Shown here: positions 1-8,810 of the stretch, piece by piece
How the letters are laid out: each line of letters opens with the position of its first letter
How positions within the stretch are numbered: the stretch's first letter is position 1
From: FEB-10 sp963710645
Lineage (GTDB): Bacteria > Acidobacteriota > Thermoanaerobaculia > Thermoanaerobaculales > Sulfomarinibacteraceae
Direction: 5' to 3'
DNA: 64,000 nucleotides
Assembly (NCBI GenBank): GCA_963710645.1
Contig: CAVQBD010000009.1
Location: 434,001 to 498,000 of the forward strand
Position numbers and translations under genes: made by a program
The notes under the pieces: generated by a model
Database searches by the model: none
Told to the model about the DNA's origin: nothing
Seen by the model: the letters and a program-made list of their open reading frames with translations, nothing else

Positions 1-1935
1 CGGATTCGACATGAAGTTGACGTAGCGTTTGAGGATCCGCGGATCGAACTCGAGGGTGCTCCTGATGAGATGGCGATATTCGGCGTTCATTTCGTCGCGG
101 AACATGTTCATGAAAGCGGAGTTGTAGACACGGTGCATGCCCAGGCTGCGAACGAAGTAGCCCTCCAGCAACCAGAACGCCTCGGCCAGCAGAAGGGTGT
201 CCGGCGCCTCCTGCGCCACCCGGTCCACCACTTCGCGCCAGAATTCCTCGGGCATCGCCGCATCGAACTCGGTCCTCGTCATGCCGTGTCCCGCCCGGGA
301 CGGGATGTCGCCGCCGGTCCCGGGAGCAGGAAACCACAGTCGGTGGAAGTGCTTCTTGACCAGGGTCATGGCCGCGTCGAAGCGGATGACCGGCGACTGC
401 CGAGCCACGTGCAGGATGGTCTGGATCACCGCTTCCCGTACGTCGGCCCGGCAGAAGTTCAGCTGCGCCGTGTCGTTCCACGGCATGCTGGTGCCGTCGT
501 TGCCGTGATAGATGAAATTCTCGGTCCCGGTCCATCGATCCACCCTTTTGAAGACCACGGCGGCATCGCTGCGATCCCAGTAGTGATCCTCGATGAAAAC
601 CCCGACCCTCTCGTCATCGCTCAGGTCCGGGCCGTTGAAGGAGTAGGTCGGGAACGGTGCCTGGTCGAGGGAGACGAACCAGTCGGGGTGCTGGACGACC
701 CAGCGCGAGTCGATCCCGACGTGGTTGGGCACCATGTCGGTGGCCATCCTGATTCCCCGCCGCCAGGCACGCCCCTTGAGCTGGTCGAATGCGGCTTCGC
801 CACCGAGATCGTCGGCGATCCGATAGTCCAGGAGCGAGTAGGCCGAGGCCACTGCATCCACATCGCCCATGCGTTGTTTGATTCGGGCCGACGCCCGGCT
901 CCTCTCCCAAATCCCGATGAGCCACAGACCGGTGATTCCCCACGACCGGAGTCGGTCCAACTCCTCATCGGGGATCGCGTCCAGGGTGTCGATCAGACGG
1001 CCATGACGTTGTGACAACTGCTCGAGCCAGACAAAGGCGTTCTTGGCGATGAGCACCAACCGGGGCATCCACTCGCGGTCCTCGGAGTAGGCCTCCCGGT
1101 CATCCTCTTCCAAGATGTCGAGCGACGGTGCCTCCACCGGCCCCGGACCGTGGCCGAAGAACGGCCGGTGTTCCTCGGCCAGCAGATCGAGACTCGACAA
1201 CACTCGGTCCAGGTCCCGTCCGAGAACCACCGACCATGCCCCGCGAATGAATTCGAGCTGGGCCTCGAGGGAGTCGGGTGCAGCTCGCATCGGCGCCTCG
1301 AGGAGCTCCAGAAGGCCACCCCTGGTTCCCTGCACCTCCGGTTGGCCAGCGAGAAAACGGCGCAGGCTTTCCATGCCGTCGAGATAGGCGGTCCGAACCT
1401 TGAGATCGGAATCGTCGAAGAGCTCGCGGAAGGGCGAAAAAGCCGGGTTGCGGTTGGCAAGCCACAGCAGCATCAGCTCCTCGAGGGCGATTTCCCGATG
1501 GGCGTCGGAGTCGGTCGTCCCGGCGAGCCACGCCTCGGGGCTCATTTCGCCCCGATAGACCGCGAGCGGCGGGAAGTCCGACACGAAGGCGATCAACACC
1601 TCGTCCACGGCCTGGGGCCCGATCTCGTCGGACAGGTGGGCCAACGCATTGGCGAGAAGCTGCGGGTTGGTTCGCTCGCGATAACGGGCCACCATCAGAT
1701 GGGTCAACTCGTCCACCAGGCCCATGGCGTTGAGCTGACCCGCGCTCACCGCGCGGTCCGGACGGTTGGCGATATCTCGCCCCTCGTTCATCCGGTGGGC
1801 GAAGTCGCGGGCCGCCCTGAAGTCCGCGAAGATCACGTTTCCGGTGAGCGAGAACAGCGCCTGGTCGAAGCCATAGCGATCCCGAGCTCTTCTCGAGACG
1901 TGAAACTCCCGCGCAGGATGTGGAGCGTGTGTCAC
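1..1935 (-). CDS. GH13 (alpha-amylase family) glycoside hydrolase, 3' end cut by window edge
   Basis: The minus strand is open from a GTG at 1935 to the window edge, giving at least 645 residues. A helical N-terminal part of about 300 residues precedes a GH13 barrel. Visible GH13 signatures in order are DMVPNHVG (region I), VIRFDAAMTL with the nucleophile Asp (region II) and LLLAEAFW with the acid/base Glu (region III); region IV would lie beyond the edge. The family hydrolyses or transfers alpha-glucosidic bonds. No signal peptide is evident, so a cytoplasmic role in glycogen or maltodextrin metabolism is likely but inferred. The start is uncertain: an in-frame stop (the end of the upstream gene) lies at 1993-1995 and GTG is the first good codon after it. 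Plus-strand open frames over this gene are shadows. Confidence 0.85.
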   Translation of the reverse strand, partial: MTHAPHPAREFHVSRRARDRYGFDQALFSLTGNVIFADFRAARDFAHRMNEGRDIANRPDRAVSAGQLNAMGLVDELTHLMVARYRERTNPQLLANALAHLSDEIGPQAVDEVLIAFVSDFPPLAVYRGEMSPEAWLAGTTDSDAHREIALEELMLLWLANRNPAFSPFRELFDDSDLKVRTAYLDGMESLRRFLAGQPEVQGTRGGLLELLEAPMRAAPDSLEAQLEFIRGAWSVVLGRDLDRVLSSLDLLAEEHRPFFGHGPGPVEAPSLDILEEDDREAYSEDREWMPRLVLIAKNAFVWLEQLSQRHGRLIDTLDAIPDEELDRLRSWGITGLWLIGIWERSRASARIKQRMGDVDAVASAYSLLDYRIADDLGGEAAFDQLKGRAWRRGIRMATDMVPNHVGIDSRWVVQHPDWFVSLDQAPFPTYSFNGPDLSDDERVGVFIEDHYWDRSDAAVVFKRVDRWTGTENFIYHGNDGTSMPWNDTAQLNFCRADVREAVIQTILHVARQSPVIRFDAAMTLVKKHFHRLWFPAPGTGGDIPSRAGHGMTRTEFDAAMPEEFWREVVDRVAQEAPDTLLLAEAFWLLEGYFVRSLGMHRVYNSAFMNMFRDEMNAEYRHLIRSTLEFDPRILKRYVNFMSNP

Positions 1936-1960
1936 CGCACCGATGATAAACGGTTTCGGA

Positions 1961-2009
1961 GAATGCGAAATTCGAAATTCGAAACTTGGAACTCAGAATC
2001 CCAGCTCGA
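1961..2009. repeat. Heptamer array (AAATTCG type)
   Basis: Seven consecutive 7-nt units in register: GAATGCG, AAATTCG twice, AAACTTG, GAACTCA, GAATCCC, AGCTCGA. It overlaps the last codons and stop of the gene ending at 1993. Confidence 0.75.
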
Positions 2010-3003
2010 AAGTGACGGGACAATGATCCGACACATCCCAGAAGGTCCCGTCCTCTTCGCCTTCGCGGGACACCAGCGGGTCGCAGCCGGCGCGCTGGCA
2101 GTGCAGCCACGATCGGGCTTCGGGCACGGCGTCGCCGAAACCGCGGATGTAGACCAGATCGATCAACGATGGCACCTGGATCCCGTCCGCGGCGCCGCCA
2201 CCCTCCCAGTACTCGCTGCAACCCGTGATGTTGGGCAGGCGGACGAGGCCGATGCCGGCGTAGATGGCGTCCACCTGTCGCCTCTCCTGGCGAGCGCCGC
2301 TCTGCTGCGACCCCACGCAGTTGAAATCACCCATCACGATCACGTTCTCACCTTCCGCGCGAGCCGGCCGCCCATCGAGCCAAGCGACCAGGGCGCGGTG
2401 TTGTCTCATGCGAGTCTCGAATCCCTCGCGGCGCGACTTGAGATGGAGCTGGACGACGGCGAACTCGAGGCCATCGGACAACCTGCGCAGGGAGACGACA
2501 AAGGCCGGCCGTAGAGCGTCGGTGATCGCCACCTCGCGGACCTCCATCGGTGAGCCGACCATCTCGAGAACGTCGGCGTCCCAGGCGATAGCGAGCCTTT
2601 GGGAGGACCGTCCCCCGTGACGGGACTGGGCCACCTTGTAGCGATGGTCACCACCCGAACGGCGCAGAATCGGCGGAAACCTGCGGGCGTCGGTGATCTC
2701 GGCAAAACCGAGCACGTGGGCGTCGAGACCCGTCAGCGCCGTTTCGAGGTCGCAGATATTGGTCTGCCGCGAGTACCCCATATCCGCATACTGGGGTCGT
2801 TCATCGAGGGGGAAGTTGCGCAAATTCCAGGTGGCGACACGGAACTCGCCGGCCGCCACCGGCGGCGGCAGCTCGCCGGCGCCGACACCAGGTCCATCAA
2901 ACCCTCCGCAGCGCAGGTCCCGTCGAAGCAGGACGGCAAGGGCCGCAATCACGAAGATTATCAGGACAATGAAACCAGCTGAGAATTTCGATCGACGTCC
3001 CAT
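1993..3003 (-). CDS. Membrane-anchored endonuclease/exonuclease/phosphatase (EEP) family protein
   Basis: This 336-residue protein starts at ATG 3003, reading MGRRSKFSAG, followed at once by one hydrophobic helix (about residues 9-28). That indicates an N-terminal anchor or uncleaved signal, so the catalytic domain probably faces the periplasm. EEP motifs are present in order: ATWNLRNF, GFAEITD with the metal-binding Glu, VIVMGDFNCVG and the C-terminal SDHCPVTFELGF. The family includes DNase I-like nucleases and phosphodiesterases, and the substrate cannot be told from sequence. A longer frame extends to 3198 but lacks a signal before this Met, so the internal start is preferred. The gene diverges from the cytochrome locus. 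A heptamer array overlaps its stop codon. Confidence 0.88.
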   Translation of the reverse strand: MGRRSKFSAGFIVLIIFVIAALAVLLRRDLRCGGFDGPGVGAGELPPPVAAGEFRVATWNLRNFPLDERPQYADMGYSRQTNICDLETALTGLDAHVLGFAEITDARRFPPILRRSGGDHRYKVAQSRHGGRSSQRLAIAWDADVLEMVGSPMEVREVAITDALRPAFVVSLRRLSDGLEFAVVQLHLKSRREGFETRMRQHRALVAWLDGRPARAEGENVIVMGDFNCVGSQQSGARQERRQVDAIYAGIGLVRLPNITGCSEYWEGGGAADGIQVPSLIDLVYIRGFGDAVPEARSWLHCQRAGCDPLVSREGEEDGTFWDVSDHCPVTFELGF

Positions 3004-3106
3004 GGACAGCAGTGTGGCCGACGCTCGCCGCGGAGGCAAGTCGGGGCTTTCTATGCGTCGGTCCACCCGATCCCACTGCGATCCTTTCGTTATTGAACAA
3101 TCGTTA

Positions 3107-3135
3107 TTGACAAGCAAAAACATCCACGCCATATT
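3107..3135 (+). promoter_or_regulatory. Sigma70-like promoter of the mtrCAB locus
   Basis: TTGACA at 3107-3112, a 17-nt spacer, then CATATT at 3130-3135. The -35 matches consensus fully and the -10 matches 4 of 6. It lies 120 nt upstream of the mtrC start in the divergent gap. Functional use is inferred. Confidence 0.55.
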
Positions 3136-3144
3136 TGTCCGGTG

Positions 3145-3158
3145 ATGACAATTGTCAT
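3145..3158. promoter_or_regulatory. Perfect 14-bp palindrome, operator candidate
   Basis: ATGACAATTGTCAT is its own reverse complement. It lies about 10 nt downstream of the predicted -10, across the expected transcription start, where a repressor would act. A related half site, AATTGT, follows at 3161-3166. The binding protein is unknown. Confidence 0.5.
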
Positions 3159-3257
3159 AGAATTGTTGCAACGATCGAACTCGACAACCGGATGTCACCG
3201 CGGTTCGTTGCGGGTGGTCCCGCGTCGGGCGGGGTTCGACATGGCATGGAGGACGAA

Positions 3258-5356
3258 ATGGAATCGATGAAGCGTGGCATGTTGCTGCTGATCATCTTCG
3301 GCGCCGCGGTGTCTGTCATTGCGGTGGAGCCTCTCCAACACAACGGATCGCAGGCTTCGTCGCCCGCGACCTTCACGAGCGACGGCGAGTCCGTCGCCTC
3401 CCACTCCTACTCGCCCGGCCAAGTGGAGTACTACCTCACCGACGAGGAAAAATCCTACGTTCGGCCAGGTCTGACCGTGGAGATCGTCGATGTGGAGATC
3501 CCAGCCGACCGACACCCCGTGGTCGAAGTGACCTTCGTCGACGAACTCGGGCAACCGCTCGACCGGGAGGGGATCCAGACACCTGGCGACATCAGCATGA
3601 GCTGGGTCATCGCCTGGTACGACGGCGACCAGCGCCAGTACACCGCCTACACCACGAGGAGCCGGCGGAAAGCCCGATCACCGGCGAATCGGCGGAACAG
3701 GCGACCAGCGACTCCGGCGGCTCCTGGGACGATCCGGAGATGGGTCGCGCCATCTACACCTTCGGCACCCAGCTGCCCGAGGACTACGACATGTCGCAGA
3801 CCCACACGGTCTACGTCTACGCCACCCGCAACACCGCCGACATCCTGGGCAAAGACTATTACTCGGATCCATGGCTCGACTTCCGCCCCGACGGCGGCGA
3901 GATCACCGAGCAGTGGGCCTCCATGGCGACCGCGACCTGCAACACCTGCCACGATCCCCTCGCCCTCCACGGCGGACGGCGGCGCGCCATCCAGGGCTGC
4001 ATCCTGTGCCACAATCCACAGTCCACCGACCCGGACACCGGCAACACGGTGGACCTCAAGGTCATGGCCCACAAGATCCACATGGGCGCCGATCTGCCGA
4101 GCGTCCAAGCGGGGATTCCCTACCAGATCATCGGCTATCGCGGCGCGGTGCACGACTACTCCGAGGTGGTCTTCCCGCAGGACATCCGCAACTGCTGGAA
4201 CTGCCACACGCCGGATGCTGCCCAGAATTTCGTCTGGTACACCTATCCAGCCCGCGCGTCCTGCGGCTCGTGCCACGACAACATCGACTGGGAGACCGGG
4301 GAGGGCCACGCAGGTGGCCCGCAATTCAATGACTCTGCATGCGCCGCCTGCCACCCGCCCGAGGGTACGCGGGAGTTCGACGCTTCGGTCATCGGAGCGC
4401 ACACCATCCCCACCAAGTCGAGTCAACTCGCCGGCCTCAACATGGAGATCACGGACGTCACCGGCGCCGTCGCCGGGGGCATGCCGACGGTGTATTTCAC
4501 CCTCACCAACGACGACGGCACCGTGGTCGACGACATCGCATCGCTGCGGACCTTGACTCTCCGCGCAGCAGGTCCCACCGGCGACACCATCGATTACACG
4601 CTGGACATCTCCGAAGACGCCCGCGATGCAACGATGTCGGGCGACGTCTACATGAAGACCTTCACCACCCCGATCCCTGACGACGCGACAGCCACCTGGA
4701 CCTTTTCGGCCGACGTCCGCAGGGATTCCAACATCGACGACGGCACCCCAGAAGGCCTCGACGTGACCGAGGGCGCCTTCAACCCGATCTTCTACGCCGC
4801 CGTCACCGATGACGAGCCGATGGGGCGGCGCGACGTGGTGGACATCAACAAGTGCAACGCCTGCCACGACATGCTGTCACTGCACGGCGGCCAGCGGTTC
4901 AATACGCAGGAATGCGTCATGTGTCACCGTCCGAACGAGACCGACGCCGGTGACCGTCCGGAGGACGAGCTTCCGGCCGAATCGGTGCACATGAAGTACA
5001 TGATCCACAAGATTCACACCGGCCACGAGCTCGTGTTGGATTACACGGTCTACGGCTTCGGCAGCAGGCCGCACAATTACAATGAAGTGGGTTACCCCGG
5101 AGATCGCCGCAACTGCCTGGCGTGCCACGAAGAGGGCACCTATGGCGTGCCGCTTCCCGAGGGTGTGCTCGAAACCGAGACCCCCTACGACTGGTACTCC
5201 CCCATGCAACCCGCTGCGGCGTCCTGTCTGCCGTGCCACGGCACCGTCGACGCGGCGGCCCACGCCTTCACTAATACGGCGCCCTTCGGCGAATCCTGCG
5301 GGGCCTGTCATGGTGATGGCCGCGACTATGCGGTGGACAAGGTCCACGCACGATAA
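3258..5356 (+). CDS. mtrC: OmcA/MtrC-family outer-surface decahaem cytochrome, interrupted by a frameshift
   Basis: Terminal extracellular electron-transfer cytochrome of the porin-cytochrome type. ATG 3258 follows GGAGG by 5 nt, and residues 1-25 form a hydrophobic signal. The first frame reads well to YTAYTT near 3655, then becomes low-complexity Arg/Pro-rich. The continuation (EEPAESPITGESAEQ...) lies in the frame one base back, so one base is missing near 3653-3658. The second frame runs to the TAA at 5354-5356. It holds ten CXXCH haem sites in two groups of five (CNTCH, CILCH, CWNCH, CGSCH, CAACH; then CNACH, CVMCH, CLACH, CLPCH, CGACH), the two-pentahaem layout of the family, with a beta-domain between them. 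Repaired length is about 698 residues. Whether the shift is real or an assembly error cannot be told here. Confidence 0.9.
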
Positions 5357-5372
5357 TCAACACCGACCAGAT

Positions 5373-5406
5373 GCCCGCGGTCCCCGTCACGCCGGGGACC
5401 ACGGGC
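5373..5406 (+). other. Intercistronic stem-loop between mtrC and mtrA
   Basis: GCCC..GGTCCCC pairs with GGGGACC..GGGC around an 8-nt loop. No T-run follows, so it is more likely an RNA-stability or partial attenuation element than a full terminator. It lies in the 72-nt gap between the two cytochrome genes. Confidence 0.55.
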
Positions 5407-5428
5407 CTTGGCGAAAGGTAGGACGGGC

Positions 5429-6292
5429 ATGAGACAGTTGATCCGCTTGCTGGGCGTCGGCACTTGCGTCCTGCTGGCGAGCCTGGCCGTCGGGGCGCGA
5501 GCCGAGGACGAAATTTCGTCCGATTGCGCGGTCTGTCACGAGGAGATCGTCGCTCATTTCGAAACCACGGTCCATTCGATTGCCGGGCGTGGTGTGCCGT
5601 CATGCGCCACCTGCCACACAAGCGGTCAGATGCACATGAAGGAGGGCGGTGACCCGTCGTGGATCGAGGTCCCCGCGGGAGCCGACGGTGAACAGCTCTG
5701 TCTTCAGTGCCACCAGCAGATCCATACCATGTTCTCCTCGCGGTCGGCCCACGGCGACACCGCGGTCTATTGCGGCTCGTGCCACAGCATCCACGCGGCC
5801 GAAGGCAATAGTCACTTCCTGCTCGCCGATCAACCCAACCCGCTGTGCGCCACCTGCCATCCGGCGCAGGGCAACTCGTTCCGGAGACCCTACGGGCATC
5901 GTCTTGATCGCGGTGGTCTCCAGTGCGTGTCCTGCCACAACCCCCACGGCGGAGCGCGAGAACACAGCTTGAAGGTCGATCACTCCGGTGAGGGCCCATG
6001 CGTGTCCTGCCACTCCGAAAAGAGGGGGCCATTCGCCTTTCCCCACGTGACGGGCATCGCCGGTGACTGCATGAGCTGTCACCAGCCGCACGGGTCGTCC
6101 AACCCCATGGCGCTCACCCGATCCCGGGTCGACCAGCTGTGTCTCGAGTGCCACAGCCGCATGGGCGGGACGGACACCTTCGGTTCCCAGACGCCGTCAT
6201 CACACGATCTGTTCAGTCCGCGCTACCGCAACTGCACGGTCTGCCACGTGGCGATCCACGGCTCGAACCTGTCTCCCAACCTGTTGAAATAG
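5429..6292 (+). CDS. mtrA: DmsE/MtrA-family periplasmic decahaem c-type cytochrome
   Basis: This 287-residue protein would pass electrons through the outer membrane inside the MtrB barrel to MtrC. ATG 5429 follows AGGTAGGA and starts a clear signal peptide (MRQLIRLLG..., cleavage near ARAED). The mature part has ten CXXCH sites (CAVCH, CATCH, CLQCH, CGSCH, CATCH, CVSCH, CVSCH, CMSCH, CLECH, CTVCH) and the DmsE-type C-terminus CTVCHVAIHGSN. Length and haem number match the family. It sits between mtrC and mtrB and ends 10 nt before mtrB, so co-transcription is likely. Confidence 0.95.
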   Translation: MRQLIRLLGVGTCVLLASLAVGARAEDEISSDCAVCHEEIVAHFETTVHSIAGRGVPSCATCHTSGQMHMKEGGDPSWIEVPAGADGEQLCLQCHQQIHTMFSSRSAHGDTAVYCGSCHSIHAAEGNSHFLLADQPNPLCATCHPAQGNSFRRPYGHRLDRGGLQCVSCHNPHGGAREHSLKVDHSGEGPCVSCHSEKRGPFAFPHVTGIAGDCMSCHQPHGSSNPMALTRSRVDQLCLECHSRMGGTDTFGSQTPSSHDLFSPRYRNCTVCHVAIHGSNLSPNLLK

Positions 6293-6302
6293 GAGAGAGC
6301 CG

Positions 6303-8249
6303 ATGAATACGCGCACCATTACGGTTTTCGCCATCGCGCTCGCGCTGGGTGCCTTTGTCAGCCCGCGGGCTCAGGCCCAGTCGACCCACTTCGACATCGA
6401 ACTCGGTTATCAGTGGCTGGACGTCACGGGGAACGAAGATCTCTATCGGACCCAGATCAACCAGGAGGACGGGGTCGTCCTCCGGGGTCTCTCCGTCAAC
6501 TGGACAGATCCAACCGGCGAGGCGTCCTTCGCCGACAATCTGCAGATCGAGGCGTCCGGCTTCGGTGGCAATCCAGCCGGCAGGTTCCGTCTGTGGATGG
6601 GCCTCAAGAAATCCTATCGGCTCCGGCTGTCCTACAACCAGTTCGAGAACTTCAGCGCGCTGCCAGCGTTTGCAAATCCCGAGATCGATGACGGGGTGAT
6701 CCCGGGCCAGCACACCTGGGACCGCGATCGGAAGATGGTCAACCTGGAGCTGGAGATCTTGCCGGACCACTCGGTGACCCCCATCGTCGGCTACCGCTGG
6801 AACCAGATCGACGGACCTCGGAACACCACCTACCGCGTGGGTCAGGACGAGTTCCAGCTGTCGTCGGAGCTCGAGGAGACCGAGCAGGAGATCTACGCCG
6901 GCATCACCTTCAAAACCAACCGCTTCTGGGGCACCCTCATCCAGGGTTGGCGCGACTACGAGGCCACGGACCGACTGAGCCTGGCCCCGGGAGAACGCGA
7001 CGGCAACAACGACCAACCGGTGCTCGGGCAGGACCAATATCTTGACGACTTCCAGCGATCGGTCACCTCGAACGCCGAAACGCCGGTGACCACCGCCAAC
7101 CTGCAGGGTCGGCTGGGCGAGAGGATGGGTCTCGAGCTCTCCTTCGTACGGGCGGATTCGGAGGGCGACACCTCCGCGTCGGAGATGCTGTCCGGATCAT
7201 TAGTATCGTTCCGGATTGCGAGGTTCTTCGCGGGACTCGATCAATCGATCTCGAGCCAGACCGAAAACCCATACTGGCGTGGTGAAGTGCGCTGGAATTA
7301 TGATTTTTCTCAGAGTGTCCGACTCGATGTGGGTTATGAAGCCCGCCACCGTGAGCTCGATGGGTGGGCCATGATTTCGAGCCTCTACCTCGACACACTC
7401 AACTTCGCAGGCCTCGATCCAAAAAACATCGAAGACCTCGTCGAGGCCCAAAACGGGTACGAGCGCGACGACGAGATCCTCAGCGGCCGCCTCAACGTTC
7501 GCGAGGTCGGTCCGTTCGTGGTGTGGATCGAAGCGGCACTGAAGAAGACCGAATTGGACGTTTCCCAGGACGTCTCCGAGATCATCGTGCCAGGGGGCCA
7601 GGAAGGCCAATGGGAACGCAGCGTCGACATCTTCGGGGCGGGCGGCGCGCTGGTCCTCGGCAACGCTCGAATCTCGCTGGACATCATGAGCGAATCTGCG
7701 GATGACGTCATCGTTCGAACCGACTACGACGACCGCGTCACCATGCGTGGACGCCTGGACTGGACCCTGGCACCCTGGCTGAGGATCATCACCACGGGCG
7801 AATTGATCAAGCTCAGCAACGGAGCATCCGGTGTAGGTTATGACGCCGACACCGAACACTTCGCCATCGACCTCAACTTCGAGCCCACCGATGGGCTGAC
7901 CTTCCGGCTCGCCTACGACGACTACGACACCGACACCAGGATGCCGATCCTTGTGCCACAGACGCTCTCCCCCGCCATCTCAGCCTACTCCGATAATGGC
8001 AAGCTGTTGGAGGGCGGTCTGCAATGGCAGATCTCCCTGTTCAACCTCGACCTCGGGTACTCCACCTTCGAAAACACCGGCACCTTCGAGTTCGACATGG
8101 ACCGCGCCTTTGCCCGCGTGGGTGTCGATTTCTCCGACCACTGGGCCGCCGCCGTGGAATACGAGTCCAACGAGTATTCAGAAAAGGTGCTGACCCTGGC
8201 GGAGTACGACGCCACACGCTACGGCGTCTACCTGAGGTGGCACAGATAA
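6303..8249 (+). CDS. mtrB: MtrB/PioB-family decahaem-associated outer-membrane beta-barrel
   Basis: A 648-residue barrel with signal peptide (residues 1-25, ending RAQAQ) and repeated amphipathic strands of alternating aromatic and polar residues to a C-terminal strand ending VYLRWHR. N-terminal features such as DIELGYQWLDVTGNEDLYRTQ fit MtrB/PioB proteins, which sheath the MtrA cytochrome. The N-terminal CXXC pair of some gammaproteobacterial MtrBs is absent. RBS GGAGAG lies 6-7 nt upstream. It is the last gene of mtrC-mtrA-mtrB and is followed by a terminator. The identification rests on order and barrel pattern as well as similarity. Confidence 0.9.
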   Translation: MNTRTITVFAIALALGAFVSPRAQAQSTHFDIELGYQWLDVTGNEDLYRTQINQEDGVVLRGLSVNWTDPTGEASFADNLQIEASGFGGNPAGRFRLWMGLKKSYRLRLSYNQFENFSALPAFANPEIDDGVIPGQHTWDRDRKMVNLELEILPDHSVTPIVGYRWNQIDGPRNTTYRVGQDEFQLSSELEETEQEIYAGITFKTNRFWGTLIQGWRDYEATDRLSLAPGERDGNNDQPVLGQDQYLDDFQRSVTSNAETPVTTANLQGRLGERMGLELSFVRADSEGDTSASEMLSGSLVSFRIARFFAGLDQSISSQTENPYWRGEVRWNYDFSQSVRLDVGYEARHRELDGWAMISSLYLDTLNFAGLDPKNIEDLVEAQNGYERDDEILSGRLNVREVGPFVVWIEAALKKTELDVSQDVSEIIVPGGQEGQWERSVDIFGAGGALVLGNARISLDIMSESADDVIVRTDYDDRVTMRGRLDWTLAPWLRIITTGELIKLSNGASGVGYDADTEHFAIDLNFEPTDGLTFRLAYDDYDTDTRMPILVPQTLSPAISAYSDNGKLLEGGLQWQISLFNLDLGYSTFENTGTFEFDMDRAFARVGVDFSDHWAAAVEYESNEYSEKVLTLAEYDATRYGVYLRWHR

Positions 8250-8273
8250 CCCCACCAGCATGGAAAATCCGCA

Positions 8274-8297
8274 GGGGGCCGAACGGTCCCCTTTTTT
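8274..8297 (+). terminator. Rho-independent terminator of mtrCAB
   Basis: GGGGGCC-GAAC-GGTCCCC stem (one G-T pair) followed by TTTTTT, 25 nt after the mtrB stop. Confidence 0.9.
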
Positions 8298-8325
8298 GAT
8301 GCGAAATTCGGAATGCGAGATGACA
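8298..8325. repeat. Heptamer array (degenerate)
   Basis: GATGCGA, AATTCGG, AATGCGA, GATGACA: four units directly after the terminator T-run. Units are weakly alike. Confidence 0.5.
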
Positions 8326-8547
8326 CCCACCCACCCGGGGGGACGGTGCCCGACTCCGCTTGCCACGGCGTAGCCCGAGGCGAAACCGGGTGCCCTGGCC
8401 CGAGATGCAGCGGCAGCTTTCAGCGACAGCGGCTGGGGACAGCGAGCAGCGACAGTCATCAGGGGCGACGGCAGTGGGCCCCAGCGTTCGCTTCGATTCA
8501 CTGACTTCGACGCGCCATCTCCCGACCGCGCTCCCCGAGGGAGCCCC

Positions 8548-8613
8548 CTCTGACGATATTTGGGACCCGTGGCGGTACGCAGCCTGTTCGACCTCGACCC
8601 AAAATCATCAGAG
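8548..8613. repeat. Hairpin element, family A (copy 1)
   Basis: Arms 8548-8564 (CTCTGACGATATTTGGG) and 8598-8613 pair imperfectly around a 33-nt loop. Left flank reads GCTCCCCGAGGGAGCCCC and right flank GGCACGCCCGCC. Shares stem, flanks and much of the loop with the copy at 13166. Confidence 0.8.
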
Positions 8614-8664
8614 ACGGCACGCCCGCCCATCGCGCCTACTCCCGATCCGGGTGGGTGGGTGGGA

Positions 8665-8699
8665 ACGTTCAACGTTTAACGTGTGACTTTCAACTCGAA
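8665..8699. repeat. Heptamer array (ACGTTYA type)
   Basis: ACGTTCA, ACGTTTA, ACGTGTG, ACTTTCA, ACTCGAA. It abuts a CCCGGAGTGGCACGCCCG flank, as do the arrays at 48328 and 54284. Confidence 0.75.
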
Positions 8700-8810
8700 G
8701 GTGCCCGGAGTGGCACGCCCGATCAACACGCCCCCCTCCCTTCGGCTGGGTTGGGCCGACTTTCGGCTGGGAGGGTGGCCGAGCGACCACGATGGTATCC
8801 TCACCCGCCC

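Larger units (their letters stand above)
8250..8810. other. Gene-free stretch: terminator and repeat mosaic
   Basis: Holds the mtrB terminator, heptamer arrays at 8298 and 8665, the hairpin element at 8548-8613, and degenerate CAGCGAC-rich sequence around 8405-8480. Frames crossing it are repeat-derived and I call no gene. Confidence 0.75.

Noticed and set aside
70..2514. Long plus-strand open frames (70-1014, 1150-2514)
   Set aside because: They are antisense shadows of the GH13 and EEP genes, which show family motifs on the minus strand; the plus-strand translations match no family and have no RBS.
3740..5356. mtrC starting at ATG 3740 as an intact shorter gene
   Set aside because: It would lack a signal peptide, which a c-type cytochrome needs for haem attachment; the upstream frame supplies the signal and N-terminal domain, so a frameshift explains the data better.
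8655..8810. N-terminal extension of the transporter
   Set aside because: The extension translates a heptamer array and hairpin flank; ATG 8811 gives a normal membrane-protein start.
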